Of a stretch of DNA of 64,000 nucleotides, positions 8,302-17,607 are shown piece by piece (position 1 is the first letter of the stretch; every line of letters starts with the position of its first letter). Made by a program: the position numbers and the translations under genes. Below the pieces are notes generated by a model. That model ran no database searches, had not been told where the DNA came from, and worked only from the letters and a program-made list of their open reading frames with translations. The stretch covers positions 327,267-391,266 of the forward strand of contig NZ_AULB01000009.1 of assembly GCF_000425065.1 (NCBI RefSeq), read 5' to 3'. Source of the DNA: Actinomadura rifamycini DSM 43936 (GTDB lineage: Bacteria; Actinomycetota; Actinomycetes; Streptosporangiales; Streptosporangiaceae).

Positions 8302-9510
8302 ATGGCCGACCGGATCACCGGAATCGTCGGGGCGGGCATCGTCGGGCTCGCCATCGGCCGCGAGATCACCCGGCGGCGCCCCGGGACGCGGGTCGTCGTC
8401 ATGGAGAAGGAAGACCGGGTGGCCGCCCACCAGACGGGGCACAACTCCGGCGTCGTGCACGCCGGCATCTACTACCCGCCCGGCAGTCTGAAGGCCGCGC
8501 TGTGCGCCCGCGGGCGGGCCATGATCCGCGAGTACTGCGCGGAGAAGGGGCTCCCGTACGAGGAGTGCGGCAAGCTCGTCGTGGCGGTCACCGCCGCCGA
8601 CGTCGCGCGGCTGGACGACCTGGAACGGCGCGCCGGCGCGAACGCCGTGCCCGGGATGCGGCGCGCGGGGCCCGCGGAGATCCGCGACATCGAGCCGCAC
8701 TGCACCGGGCGGGCGGCGCTCTGCTCGCCGCACACCGCGATCACCGACTACACGCTGATCGCGCGGGCGTTCGCGGACGAGATCGTCGCCGCGGGGGGCG
8801 AGGTCCGCACGTCGTTCCCCGTCACGGGCGTCACCCGGCGGGCGGGCGGCGGGCTGGTCGTCGCGTCCGGCGAGCGCGCCGAGCGGGTCGACGAGCTGAT
8901 CGTCTGCGCGGGCGCCCACGCCGACGCGGTCTCGGTCCTGGCCGGCGACGAGCCCGGCCCCAGGATCGTCCCGTTCCGGGGGGAGTACATGACGGTCGTC
9001 CCCGCGAAGGCGCACATGGTGCGGGGCCTGATCTACCCCGTCCCGGACCCCCGCTACCCGTTCCTCGGAGTGCACTTCACCAGGCGCGTCTCCGGCGACG
9101 TCGAGGTCGGTCCCAACGCCGTCCTCGCCCTGTCCCGCGAGGGCTACCGGCGCGGCGCGGCCTCGGCCCGCGACGTGCGGGACATCGCGGCCTTCCCGGG
9201 CTTCTGGCGGATGGCCGCCCGCCACTGGCGCACCGGCGCGAAGGAGATGTACGGCTCGTTCTCCAAACGCGCCTACATGCGGGCCGCGCGGCGCTACGTG
9301 CCGGAGATCGGCGCCCGGGACGTCGTCCGGGCGGGCGCGGGCGTGCGCGCCCAGGCGCTGGACCGCGACGGCTCCCTCGTGGACGACTTCCGCGTCAACC
9401 GGCTCGGCCCGGTCACGACCGTCCGGAACGCGCCGTCGCCCGCGGCGACCTCCTCGATGGCCATCGCCGAGCACGTCCTCGACGTCATCGAGGACGGGCG
9501 GGCGCCCTGA
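8302..9510 (+). CDS. lhgO: L-2-hydroxyglutarate oxidase LhgO family
   Basis: 402 aa FAD-dependent oxidoreductase of the DAO superfamily. The dinucleotide-binding motif GIVGAGIVGLAIGRE is at about residues 7-21. The family signature HQTGHNSGVVHAGIYYPPGS follows, with PFRGEYMTV and DVEVGPNAVLALSREGY farther on. Known members oxidise L-2-hydroxyglutarate to 2-oxoglutarate and donate electrons to quinone. The ATG at 8302 follows GGAGGA. It is divergent from pcaIJ; no functional link to beta-ketoadipate metabolism is established beyond the shared intergenic repeats. Confidence 0.88.
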   Translation: MADRITGIVGAGIVGLAIGREITRRRPGTRVVVMEKEDRVAAHQTGHNSGVVHAGIYYPPGSLKAALCARGRAMIREYCAEKGLPYEECGKLVVAVTAADVARLDDLERRAGANAVPGMRRAGPAEIRDIEPHCTGRAALCSPHTAITDYTLIARAFADEIVAAGGEVRTSFPVTGVTRRAGGGLVVASGERAERVDELIVCAGAHADAVSVLAGDEPGPRIVPFRGEYMTVVPAKAHMVRGLIYPVPDPRYPFLGVHFTRRVSGDVEVGPNAVLALSREGYRRGAASARDVRDIAAFPGFWRMAARHWRTGAKEMYGSFSKRAYMRAARRYVPEIGARDVVRAGAGVRAQALDRDGSLVDDFRVNRLGPVTTVRNAPSPAATSSMAIAEHVLDVIEDGRAP

Positions 9511-9567
9511 CCCGGCCGCCGCCCCGGCGGTGGAATGGGCGGCGAGCGCGGGGGTAGCCCCCGCGCT

Positions 9568-10230
9568 ATGGAAACCGCGAACGTGACACTCGGACTCGGG
9601 GACGCCGCGCTGCCGGGCGATCTGGCCCTGCCGGACCGTCCGAGCGGCGTGGTGCTCTTCGCGCACGGCAGCGGCAGCTCCCGGCACAGCCCGCGCAACA
9701 GGGCCGTCGCGGCGGGCCTCAACCGGGCGGGCATCGGCACCCTGCTGATCGACCTCCTCACCGCCCGGGAGGGCGAGGTGGACGACGCCACCCGGGAGCT
9801 GCGCTTCGACATCGGCCTGCTGACCCGCCGGCTCGTCGGCGCGGTCGACTGGCTCGCCGCCGAACCGCGCACCGCCGGCACCCCGATCGGGCTGTTCGGC
9901 GCGAGCACCGGCGCCGCCGCCGCGCTGGCCGCGGCCGCCGAGCGCTCCGGCCTGGTCGGCGCGGTCGTGTCCCGCGGCGGCCGCCCCGACCTGGCGGGGC
10001 CTGCGTTGGAACGGGTCGGCGCGCCCGTCCTGCTGATCGTCGGGGCCCGCGACCCGGAGGTGCTGCGGCTGAACGACCAGGCCACCGACCGGATGCACCG
10101 GGCGACGCACCGGCTGGAGATCGTCCCCGGCGCCTCGCACCTGTTCGAGGAGCCCGGCACCCTCGAGCAGGCCACGGACATGGCCGTCCGCTGGTTCGGC
10201 CACTACCTGAAGCATCCCGTTTCGGCATGA
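9568..10230 (+). CDS. Dienelactone-hydrolase-like alpha/beta hydrolase
   Basis: 220 aa alpha/beta hydrolase. [15 protein letters not shown] supplies the oxyanion loop and [13 protein letters not shown] the nucleophile elbow (Ser in GAST). An Asp in VGARDPEV and a His in PGASHLFEE complete a catalytic triad. The start at 9568 is chosen because TAGCCC lies 7 nt upstream, fitting the leaderless pattern used elsewhere here; an in-frame ATG at 9535 is the alternative. A perfect hairpin (9547-9567) spans this region. The stop overlaps the RtcB start (ATGA), so the two proteins are translationally coupled, but the substrate and any RNA-repair role are unknown. Confidence 0.82.
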   Translation: METANVTLGLGDAALPGDLALPDRPSGVVLFAHGSGSSRHSPRNRAVAAGLNRAGIGTLLIDLLTAREGEVDDATRELRFDIGLLTRRLVGAVDWLAAEPRTAGTPIGLFGASTGAAAALAAAAERSGLVGAVVSRGGRPDLAGPALERVGAPVLLIVGARDPEVLRLNDQATDRMHRATHRLEIVPGASHLFEEPGTLEQATDMAVRWFGHYLKHPVSA

Positions 10231-11648
10231 CCCCCGTGGACCTGGTGCAGGAGGCGCCGTACCGGTTCCGCATCGAGCCCGCGGGCGCCATGCGGGTGCC
10301 CGGCGTCGTGTTCGCGTCCCGGGAGCTGGTGGACGCCGCCGACCGGGCCATCGGCCAGGTCGCGGACGTCGCCGCCCTGCCGGGCGTCGTGGAGGCGTCC
10401 TACGCCATGCCGGACGTGCACTGGGGGTACGGGTTCGCCATCGGCGGCGTCGCCGCCACCGACCCGGCCGACGGCGGCGTCGTGTCGCCCGGCGGCGTCG
10501 GGTTCGACATCTCGTGCGGCGTCCGGCTGCTGGCCGCCGACCTCGACGCCGCCGCGCTCGCGCCCGTCCTGACGGACGTGATGGACGGCCTCGACCCGGT
10601 GATCCCGCGCGGGATGGGGCGGGGCGCGGTCTGGCACCTGCCCGGACGGGCGGAGCTGACCGGCATCCTCACCGGCGGGTCCCGCTACGCGGTCGAGCGC
10701 GGCCACGGCGACGAGCGCGACCTGCTGCGCTGCGAGGACGCCGGGGCGGTCGCCGACGCCGACCCCGGACGGGTGAGCGGGCGGGCCGTCGAGCGGGGCG
10801 CCCGGCAGGTCGGGAGCCTCGGGTCGGGCAACCACTTCCTGGAGGTCCAGCGGGTCGCCGAGGTGTACGACGCCGCCGTCGCCGAGGCGTTCGGGATCCG
10901 CCATGACCAGGTCTGCGTGATGATCCACTGCGGGTCGCGCGGCCTCGGCCACCAGATCTGCACCGACCACGTGCGGGAGATGGAGCGGGCGATGCCGGGC
11001 CACGGCATCGCGGTGCCCGACCGGCAGCTCGCCTGCGCGCCCGTCGAGTCGCCCGAGGGCCGCGCCTACCTGGGCGCGATGGCCGCCGCCGCGAACTACG
11101 GGCGCGCCAACCGGCAGCTGCTCGCCGAGGCGGCCCGCGCGGTGTTCCGCCGCGCCGCGGGCGCCCGCCTCGACCTCGTCTACGACGTCTCGCACAACCT
11201 CGCCAAGCTCGAGGACCACGTGGTCGACGGGCGCCGCCGCAGGCTGTGCGTGCACCGCAAGGGCGCCACCCGGGCGCTGCCGCCCGGCCACCCGGACCTG
11301 CCGGACGACCTGCGGAGCGCGGGCCAGCCCGTGCTGATCCCGGGCACGATGGGCACCTCGTCCTACGTGCTGGCCGGCGTCGCGGGCGCCCCCGCGTTCG
11401 CGTCCGCGTGCCACGGCGCGGGCCGCGCGCAGAGCCGCCACCGGGCCGCCCGCGGCGTCGACGGGAAGGAGCTGCGGACCGCGATGGAGCGGGACGGCAT
11501 CGCCGTGCGGGCCTCGTCGTGGCGCGGGCTCGCCGAGGAGCACCCGGGCGCCTACAAGGACGTGTCGGCGGTCGTCGAGGCCGCCGAAGGCGCCGGCCTG
11601 TGCCGGAAGGTCGCCCGCCTCGTCCCCGTGGGCGTCGTGAAGGGGTAG
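10227..11648 (+). CDS. rtcB: RNA-splicing ligase RtcB
   Basis: 473 aa, the usual size for RtcB, a GTP- and Mn-dependent ligase that joins 2',3'-cyclic phosphate (3'-phosphate) and 5'-OH RNA ends. Metal-binding and active-site motifs are visible: [62 protein letters not shown] and [10 protein letters not shown]. His396 in HGAGR is the residue guanylylated in the family. It is coupled to the upstream hydrolase and convergent with an archease gene, whose product activates RtcB. It probably acts in RNA repair. Confidence 0.95.
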   Translation: MTPVDLVQEAPYRFRIEPAGAMRVPGVVFASRELVDAADRAIGQVADVAALPGVVEASYAMPDVHWGYGFAIGGVAATDPADGGVVSPGGVGFDISCGVRLLAADLDAAALAPVLTDVMDGLDPVIPRGMGRGAVWHLPGRAELTGILTGGSRYAVERGHGDERDLLRCEDAGAVADADPGRVSGRAVERGARQVGSLGSGNHFLEVQRVAEVYDAAVAEAFGIRHDQVCVMIHCGSRGLGHQICTDHVREMERAMPGHGIAVPDRQLACAPVESPEGRAYLGAMAAAANYGRANRQLLAEAARAVFRRAAGARLDLVYDVSHNLAKLEDHVVDGRRRRLCVHRKGATRALPPGHPDLPDDLRSAGQPVLIPGTMGTSSYVLAGVAGAPAFASACHGAGRAQSRHRAARGVDGKELRTAMERDGIAVRASSWRGLAEEHPGAYKDVSAVVEAAEGAGLCRKVARLVPVGVVKG

Positions 11649-11665
11649 CCGGACGGGACGCGGCG

Positions 11666-12106
11666 TCAGACGTCGACCGTGACGGCGCAGGACCAGACTC
11701 CCGAGTCCGGATCGGCGCCGAACCGCAGGCCGTGCAGCGACACCGCCTTGGGCACCGCCCCGACCGCCGTCGCCTCGACGACGTCCCCGACCGTCAGCCG
11801 GGCCGCGAGGCCGCCGCCGTCCGCCGGGCCGAACCCGGCGCCGAGCACGATGTCGCCCTCGACCTCGAGCCGGAAGATCACCTCGTCGAGCACCGCGACC
11901 AGCAGGTCCTCGTCCGGCCCCGGCGGCACGTCCCACCCGACGGTGCGCGCCCGCCGCACGCCCGAGGTGTCGGCGAAGCTCTCCACCAGCGCGGCCACCG
12001 CCTCGGCGATGCACGCCTCGCGGGACGGCGCCCACGCCTCGATCCGCAGGTCCGCGGTGTGCGGGACGCCCCGGTGCCCCCGCCCGGACATGCCGCCACA
12101 AGCCAC
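11666..12106 (-). CDS. Archease, RtcB activator
   Basis: 146 aa. Archease features are GVPHTADLRIEAWAPSREA at the N-terminus, acidic metal-binding positions in LLVAVLDEVIFRLEVEG, and the C-terminal VSLHGLRFG region followed by beta strands. Archease promotes RtcB guanylylation. It is convergent with rtcB, with 17 bp between stops, so the pair is conserved as neighbours but not as an operon. The GTG at 12106 is preferred because TAGGCG lies exactly 6 nt upstream (leaderless pattern); ATG at 12091 is the alternative. Confidence 0.9.
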   Translation of the reverse strand: MACGGMSGRGHRGVPHTADLRIEAWAPSREACIAEAVAALVESFADTSGVRRARTVGWDVPPGPDEDLLVAVLDEVIFRLEVEGDIVLGAGFGPADGGGLAARLTVGDVVEATAVGAVPKAVSLHGLRFGADPDSGVWSCAVTVDV

Positions 12107-12202
12107 CCGCCCCGCCTACCCGCGGCCGGTCCCGCGAAACCCCGTCCCGCTGGGCGGGAGCGCCGGTCCCGGCCCGCGGCCCGGCCGCCTAGCGTCCCGA
12201 GG

Positions 12203-12706
12203 ATGGAGACCACCCGCGGGACGCTCGAGGAGCGCGTGGCCGCGCTCGAGGCCGTCGAGCAGATCAAGGCCCTCAAGTACCGGTACCTGCGGGCCTGCGA
12301 CCGCAAGGACGCCGACGCCTTCCGGGACTGCTTCGTCGCCGAGGGCGCGACCATGGACTACGGCCCGACCGGCGCGTTCGAGGACCGCGACGCCCTCACC
12401 GCGGTCTTCCGGAGCGTCGGGCTCGCCCGGGACGACGACGGACGCTACGTCGTCCTGGACATGCACCACGCGATGCACCCGGTGATCGAGCCGCTCGGCG
12501 GCGGCCGCGCGAAGGGCGCGTGGACCCTCCGCTTCCGGCAGGTGGACCGGGTCGCGGGCACCGAGTCCGTCAGCGCGATCGAGTACGACGACCGCTACGA
12601 GGTCGAGAACGGCCGGTGGCTCATCCGCTCGTCGCACGTGACGGTCCTGTGGCGCATCGCCCGCCCGCTGCCCGACGGCGTCACGTTCCAGGGCCTGTTC
12701 GCCTGA
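12203..12706 (+). CDS. SnoaL-like / NTF2-fold protein
   Basis: 167 aa. The sequence starts with a helix, EERVAALEAVEQIKALKYRY, and then LRACDRKDADAFRDCFVAEG, the standard opening of SnoaL_4/nuclear-transport-factor-2-like proteins. It ends with YEVENGRWLIRSSHVTVLWR. This fold forms a small cone-shaped pocket used by polyketide cyclases, ring-hydroxylating dioxygenase small subunits, dehydratases and ligand-binding proteins; which applies here is unclear. TAGCGT lies 7 nt before the ATG, suggesting a leaderless message. It is convergent with the BTAD regulator. Confidence 0.8.
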   Translation: METTRGTLEERVAALEAVEQIKALKYRYLRACDRKDADAFRDCFVAEGATMDYGPTGAFEDRDALTAVFRSVGLARDDDGRYVVLDMHHAMHPVIEPLGGGRAKGAWTLRFRQVDRVAGTESVSAIEYDDRYEVENGRWLIRSSHVTVLWRIARPLPDGVTFQGLFA

Positions 12707-12721
12707 GCGGACCCGCGGTGC

Positions 12722-14635
12722 TCAGCCGCCGTCCAGGTACCGGGCGACCGGCCCGAAGGTGAGCAGCCCGCTGCCCGCGCCCGCCAGCTCGCCCGCCGCC
12801 GGGGCGAGCGCCGCGCGGGCCCGCGCCAGCGCCGCCCGGTCGTACACCGCGGCCGCCGCGCGGGCCACGAGGCACCACATGGCCTCCTGCATCAGGTCGG
12901 GCGGCGGCTCGGGCACCCGCCGCAGCGCGGCCGCCGCGTCCGCCTCCCGCCCGGACGCCAGCAGGACGAGCGGGCGCGCCCACGGCTCGTACGGGCCCCA
13001 GCCGGCGGCATCGGTCGGCGCGGGCAGGTCGTGCAGCACGCGCACGCTCAGCCGCGCGAGCGGCAGCAGCCCCGCCTCCAGGCCCGGCATCCCGGCCCCC
13101 GGCAGCAGCGCCGCCGCGTCCCGGTAGGCCGCCTCGGCCTCCTCCGGTGCCGCCCCGCCCGCCGCGGTCCGCAGCGCGCCGTACCAGCGGGTGAACACCT
13201 CGACCAGCGGACGCTCGTGCCGCTCGGCCAGCCGGTTCGCGGCCTCGGCGTGCCCGTCGGCCCCGGCGAAGTCGGCCAGCGCGGCGCGCGCCTGCAGCCG
13301 GACCAGGTGCCCGAGCACCTCGTAGGTCGCCAGCCCGTTCCGCGCGGCCAGCCCGACGAGCTCCGCCCCGATCCGGTCCCGCTCCGGCGCGAGGCCCGCC
13401 CGCCCGAACGTCTGCATGAACACCGCGTTCAGCGCGAAGCCCAGCAGGGCCGGATCGTCCAGCCGCCGCGCGATCTCCGCCGCCTCCCGCGCCGCCCGCG
13501 CGCCCCGCCCGCCGCGGTCGCCCCGCCGCTCGAGCCCGACCGTCGCCAGCAGCCGCGCCCGCGTCGCGTCCCGCCCGCCCGGCAGCGCCGCCAGGGTGCG
13601 CTCGGCGGCCGCGACGACCTGGGCGGCCTGGGCCGGATCGTCCACGCGCGTCCAGATCGCCGGGACGTCGTAGAGGCCGATCACCCGCGCGGTCAGCTCG
13701 GGATCGCCCAGCTCCTCCGCCGCGCGGACCGCGTCCACCCGGTGCCGCCGCGCCGCGAGCAGCCCCTCCCCGCCGGTCACCGCGAGGTCCCGCAGCAGCC
13801 CCACCGTGGACTCCAGCCGCGCCCGCGCGGTGACCGTCCGGTCGTAGGCGGCCGCCGCCTCCGCCCACACCCGCTCCGCGGCGCCCGCCGGGTCCAGCCG
13901 GTCCGCCTGCCGGAGGATGTCCTCCTCCAGCCCCCGCAGGCCGGGACCGGGGTCGATGCCGAGCTGCTCGACCAGCAGCCCCCGCGCCCGCCGCAGCACC
14001 GCGAGCGCGTCGCCCTGCCGTCCCGTCCGGTACAGCGCCAGCGCCAGCAGCCGCCAGGCGTCCTCCCGCCACGGGTGCGCCGCCGCGTGCGCGTCGAGGT
14101 CGGGCACCGCCTCCGCCGCGCGCCCCGCCTCGAGCAGCGCCTCCGCCCGCCGCTCGACCGCCTGCAGCCGCAGCTCCGTCAGCCGGCCCCGCTCCGCCCG
14201 CGCCCAGTCCTCGTCCGCGAAGTCGGCGTACGCGGGGCCGCGCCACAGCCCCAGCGCCGCGTCCAGCAGCCCGATCCGCTCCCCGGCGGGCGCGGCCGAC
14301 GCCTCGCCGACCGTCCGCTCCAGCCGCCACGCGTCGACGTCCTCGGCCCGCAGCGCGTACCCGGGCCCCTCCGTCACCAGCAGCCGCGCGGGCGCCCGCG
14401 GCGGCCGGTCCGGCTCCAGCGCCCGCCGCAGTGCCGCCACGAACGTCCGCACGGCGCCGACCGCGTCCGGCGGCGGATCGTCCCACAGGTCGTCGACCAG
14501 CACCCCGACCGGCACCACCCGCCGCCGCGCCACGATCAGCCGCGCCAGCACCGCCCGGTGCCGCGGCCCCCGCAGCCCGACCGCGTCGCCGGCGTCGTCC
14601 CAGGCCGCCACGGGCCCCAGTACCCCGAACCGCAC
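12722..14635 (-). CDS. BTAD/SARP-type transcriptional regulator
   Basis: 637 aa. The N-terminal OmpR-like winged helix (VRFGVLGPVAAW to about residue 90) is followed by the bacterial transcriptional activator domain (about 95-240, including HPWREDAWRLLALALYRTG). A long alanine-rich helical C-terminus looks like TPR repeats. No NB-ARC P-loop is evident, unlike full-length AfsR. The GTG at 14635 is chosen because the family begins RFGVLGP and because TATAAC sits 6 nt upstream, implying a leaderless mRNA. It faces the hydrolase gene across 83 bp containing 11-bp-spaced repeats, the likely target. Confidence 0.88.
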   Translation of the reverse strand: MRFGVLGPVAAWDDAGDAVGLRGPRHRAVLARLIVARRRVVPVGVLVDDLWDDPPPDAVGAVRTFVAALRRALEPDRPPRAPARLLVTEGPGYALRAEDVDAWRLERTVGEASAAPAGERIGLLDAALGLWRGPAYADFADEDWARAERGRLTELRLQAVERRAEALLEAGRAAEAVPDLDAHAAAHPWREDAWRLLALALYRTGRQGDALAVLRRARGLLVEQLGIDPGPGLRGLEEDILRQADRLDPAGAAERVWAEAAAAYDRTVTARARLESTVGLLRDLAVTGGEGLLAARRHRVDAVRAAEELGDPELTARVIGLYDVPAIWTRVDDPAQAAQVVAAAERTLAALPGGRDATRARLLATVGLERRGDRGGRGARAAREAAEIARRLDDPALLGFALNAVFMQTFGRAGLAPERDRIGAELVGLAARNGLATYEVLGHLVRLQARAALADFAGADGHAEAANRLAERHERPLVEVFTRWYGALRTAAGGAAPEEAEAAYRDAAALLPGAGMPGLEAGLLPLARLSVRVLHDLPAPTDAAGWGPYEPWARPLVLLASGREADAAAALRRVPEPPPDLMQEAMWCLVARAAAAVYDRAALARARAALAPAAGELAGAGSGLLTFGPVARYLDGG

Positions 14636-14656
14636 CCCTCGGTTATAGCCGCCCGC

Positions 14657-14675
14657 GCTCATCGATCGCTCATCG
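14657..14675 (+). promoter_or_regulatory. Direct repeats, candidate SARP binding site
   Basis: GCTCATCG occurs at 14657-14664 and again at 14668-14675, an 11-bp pitch. SARP proteins are known to bind heptameric direct repeats spaced by one helical turn, usually ending about 8 bp before a -10 box. A weak CACTCT lies 8 bp downstream (14684-14689), ahead of the hydrolase gene. The site sits between the BTAD regulator and that hydrolase. Position and spacing are observed; binding is inferred. Confidence 0.5.
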
Positions 14676-14718
14676 GCGCCGCCCACTCTGGAGGCACACC
14701 GAACGAGGGAGACCGAAC

Positions 14719-15591
14719 GTGAAGATCGAAGGCTTCGACTACCACCGGATCGCCGTCGCCGACGGCGTCCACCTCAACACCGCCGTCGCGGGCACCGGCG
14801 CCCCCGTCGTCCTCCTGCACGGCTTCCCGCAGACGCACCTGATGTGGCGGCACGTCGCCGCCGACCTCGCCGCCGACCACACGGTCATCGTCCCCGACCT
14901 GCGCGGCTACGGCGACAGCGACAAGCCCGCCGAGACGTCCCCCGACACCTACTCCAAGCGCACCATGGCCGCCGACGCGGTCGCGGTCGCCCGCGCCCTC
15001 GGCCACGAGCGCTTCGCGCTCGCCGGCCACGACCGCGGCGCGCTCGTCGCGTTCCGCGCCGGCCTCGACCACCCCGGCACCGTCACGCACCTCGCGACCC
15101 TGGACGTCCTGCCCACGCTCGACATGTGGGACGCGATGCACGGCGCCTCGGCCGCGGTCGGCTTCCACCTCTTCCTGATGGCCCAGCCGCCCGGTCTCCC
15201 CGAACGGCTGATCGCCGGCGCCCCCGACGCGTTCTTCGGCCACTTCCTCGACCTGTGGGCCGGCTCCCCGGACGCGATCCCCGCCGACGTCCGCGCCGCC
15301 TACCTGGCCGCCTGCCGCGCCGCGGTCCCCTCGATCGTCGCCGACTACCGCGCGTCCGCGAACATCGACATCGCCCACGACCGGGCCGACCGGGACGCGG
15401 GCAACCGCCTCGCGATGCCCGTCACCGTCCTCCAGCAGGACTGGGGCGCCGCCCTCGGCTACGACGCCGAGGCCCTCTGGCGCCCGTGGGCGTCCGACCT
15501 CGTCCACGCGACCGTCCCGTGGGGCCACTTCATGGCCGAGGAAGCCCCCGCCGAGGTGACCAAGACCCTCCGCGACCTGCTGACCCGCTGA
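14719..15591 (+). CDS. Alpha/beta hydrolase, haloacetate-dehalogenase/epoxide-hydrolase type
   Basis: 290 aa. VVLLHGFPQTHLMW carries the HG oxyanion motif, and LAGHDRGALVAFR places Asp at the nucleophile elbow, as in fluoroacetate dehalogenases and epoxide hydrolases. A C-terminal His sits in PWGHFMAEEAP. Fluoroacetate dehalogenases use two arginines in a DRGxR motif; here the second is Leu, so true fluoroacetate activity is doubtful and another halogenated or epoxide substrate is possible. The GTG start at 14719 has GAGGGAGA upstream. Probably controlled by the divergent BTAD regulator. Confidence 0.85.
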   Translation: MKIEGFDYHRIAVADGVHLNTAVAGTGAPVVLLHGFPQTHLMWRHVAADLAADHTVIVPDLRGYGDSDKPAETSPDTYSKRTMAADAVAVARALGHERFALAGHDRGALVAFRAGLDHPGTVTHLATLDVLPTLDMWDAMHGASAAVGFHLFLMAQPPGLPERLIAGAPDAFFGHFLDLWAGSPDAIPADVRAAYLAACRAAVPSIVADYRASANIDIAHDRADRDAGNRLAMPVTVLQQDWGAALGYDAEALWRPWASDLVHATVPWGHFMAEEAPAEVTKTLRDLLTR

Positions 15592-15601
15592 CGAAAAACG
15601 A

Positions 15602-15638
15602 CGGGCCCGCCCCGGAAGCGACATCGGGGGCGGGCCCG
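15602..15638. terminator. Bidirectional hairpin terminator
   Basis: Perfect 12-bp stem CGGGCCCGCCCC (15602-15613) / GGGGCGGGCCCG (15627-15638) between the convergent hydrolase and BCCT transporter genes. An A-rich stretch (GAAAAACG, 15593-15600) lies on the left flank, which would read as a U-tract for the minus-strand transcript. Confidence 0.7.
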
Positions 15639-15643
15639 GTCCG

Positions 15644-17353
15644 TCAGGACTTCTGCACGGCCTTCTCGGGCGGCGCCGGTCCGTCTCCGGCCTGGGCGCG
15701 GCGCTGCAGTTCCCTGAACTGCGCGGCGTAGGCCGCGTGCGACTCCTGTTTCAGCCCCTTGGCGAGGCTGACGAGCATGAGGCAGGCCAGGATGAAGATC
15801 GGTAGTCCGATCACCGTGATGACCTGCTGCAAGGCTTCCAGCGCGGCGTCGCCGCCGAGGACGATGAGCGAGGCGGCCAGGGTCCCCTCGGCGATGCCCC
15901 AGAACAGCCGCTGCCGCACCGGCCCGGGGTCTTCGGAACCGGAGCAGAGCATGTCGACGACCAGCGACGCCGAGTCGGAGGACGTCGCGAAGAACAGTGC
16001 GACGACGACGACCGCGATGCCCTTGATCAGGGTCTCCGCCGGGAAGTTCGAGAAGAACTCGAACATCGCGAGCGGGACCTGCTCGTCCTTGACGACCTTC
16101 TGGGTCAGGGAGCCGCCGTCCCCGCCGATGCCGTCGATCCGCATCGCCGACCAGCCGAAGATGGCGAACCAGACCACCGTGAAGACCGCCGGCGCGAACA
16201 GCACGCCGCCGACGAACTGGCGGATGGTGCGGCCCTTGGAGATGCGGGCCAGGAAGACGCCCATGAACGGCGCCCAGGTGACGGTCCAGGCCCAGTAGAA
16301 GACGGTCCAGCCGCCCTGCCAGCCCCAGCCGCCTTCCTTGGTGAAGCCGGCCATCGCGTCGTTCCACAGCGAGAGCCCGACGATGCTCTCCATGTAGCGG
16401 CCCGTGCTCTCGAAGATCTGCCGGAACAGGAACACCGTCTCGCCGAAGAGGAGCACGAAGACCATCAGCCCGACGGCCATCAGGATGTTGATGTTCGAGA
16501 GCCGCTTCACGCCCTTGTCGAGGCCGGCCACGATCGAGCTCACGGCGACGGCGGTGAGCACGGTGATCACCAGCACCCGGGTGCCCACGTTGTCCGGCAG
16601 CGGGGTCAGCACCTCGAGGCCCGCCGCGATCTGCGAGGTCCCCAGGCCGAGCGACACCGCCAGGCCGAAGAGGGTGCCGAGGACGGCGAAGATGTCGATG
16701 GTCCGGCCGATCGGGCCGTGGATCCGCTCCTTGAGGAACGGGTAGAACACCGAGCTGACCCGCAGCGGCAGGTTGTACCGGTAGATGAAGAAGCCGAACG
16801 CGAGCCCGGGCAGGGTGAAGATCGCCCAGGTGTGCAGGCTCAGGTGGTACAGCGAGAAGTTCATCGCCTCGCGCGAGGCGTCGACCGAGTACGGGGCCAC
16901 GTCGGCCATCGGCGGGTTCGCGAAGTGCGAGATCGGCTCGGCGACGCCCCAGAACATCAGGACGGTGCCGATGCCGCCGGCGAAGAGCATCGCGAACCAG
17001 GAGAGGTTCCCGTACTCGGGCCGCGAGTCGTCTCCGCCGAGCCGGAGGTTGCCGTACCGGCTCAGCGCGACCCACACCAGGAAGACCAGCCAGGCGGTCA
17101 CCCCGAGGATGAAGAACCACCCCAGATTGGTGACGATCCAGTCCCGGCCGGAGGTGAAGAGGTCGTTGATCGGGCCGGGGAGCGCCAGCACCAGGACCAG
17201 GAAGGCGATCATCAGCCCGGCCGAGACGAAGAAGATGATCGGGTCCGTGTGGAGGCCGAGCCTGCGGGCCGCCGCGCTCAGCGGCCCCTCGCCCGTACCG
17301 GGCGGACCGGCATCGCTCTTGGTGCCGGCCTCGCCGCCGACGGGTTCATCCAT
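15644..17353 (-). CDS. BCCT-family betaine/choline/carnitine transporter
   Basis: 569 aa, with about twelve hydrophobic segments between residues 37 and 535 and hydrophilic ends. Family motifs include GGIGTVLMFWGVAEPISHF (TM3 region), LSLHTWAIFTLPGLAFGFF, the Trp-rich segment FYWAWTVTWAPFMGVFLARI in the substrate-binding helix, and FFATSSDSASLVVDML. BCCT carriers import quaternary ammonium compounds with Na+ or H+ for osmoprotection or catabolism; coupling ion and substrate are not certain. The ATG at 17353 follows AGGAAAGG. The N-terminal 35 residues are short and acidic, without the long basic C-terminal osmosensor of BetP. Monocistronic. Confidence 0.9.
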   Translation of the reverse strand: MDEPVGGEAGTKSDAGPPGTGEGPLSAAARRLGLHTDPIIFFVSAGLMIAFLVLVLALPGPINDLFTSGRDWIVTNLGWFFILGVTAWLVFLVWVALSRYGNLRLGGDDSRPEYGNLSWFAMLFAGGIGTVLMFWGVAEPISHFANPPMADVAPYSVDASREAMNFSLYHLSLHTWAIFTLPGLAFGFFIYRYNLPLRVSSVFYPFLKERIHGPIGRTIDIFAVLGTLFGLAVSLGLGTSQIAAGLEVLTPLPDNVGTRVLVITVLTAVAVSSIVAGLDKGVKRLSNINILMAVGLMVFVLLFGETVFLFRQIFESTGRYMESIVGLSLWNDAMAGFTKEGGWGWQGGWTVFYWAWTVTWAPFMGVFLARISKGRTIRQFVGGVLFAPAVFTVVWFAIFGWSAMRIDGIGGDGGSLTQKVVKDEQVPLAMFEFFSNFPAETLIKGIAVVVVALFFATSSDSASLVVDMLCSGSEDPGPVRQRLFWGIAEGTLAASLIVLGGDAALEALQQVITVIGLPIFILACLMLVSLAKGLKQESHAAYAAQFRELQRRAQAGDGPAPPEKAVQKS

Positions 17354-17607
17354 GAATCGACCCTTTCCTGTCGTCTGATGGGCAGTCGACGATGATGCAC
17401 AGGCCGAGTGCCGCCAGCTACCCCCGATGCTCCGGGGACGCCGCAGCGGAGCCGGATCGTTACAGCGAAGAAGCGGGATCGGAATAGGCGAACCGGTTTC
17501 GGCGAAGCGCCATCAGGAAACCGGCGACGCCTTCCGAGCGTCCGCCGGTCGCGCCGGCACCGCCCGCCCGCTCGAGGAACGTCGCACCCGCGTGCCAGAG
17601 TGTCCGC

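Noticed and set aside
9547..9567. Terminator hairpin GCGCGGGGGTAGCCCCCGCGC after lhgO
   Set aside because: It is a perfect stem but ends immediately at the preferred start of the next gene and overlaps its -10-like TAGCCC, with no T-run, so its role is unclear and it is not listed as a terminator.
7333..10215. A 960-codon minus-strand frame extending upstream of pcaI through lhgO and the hydrolase
   Set aside because: Only the 269 codons from ATG 8142 match the CoA-transferase family; the rest is antisense to conserved plus-strand genes.
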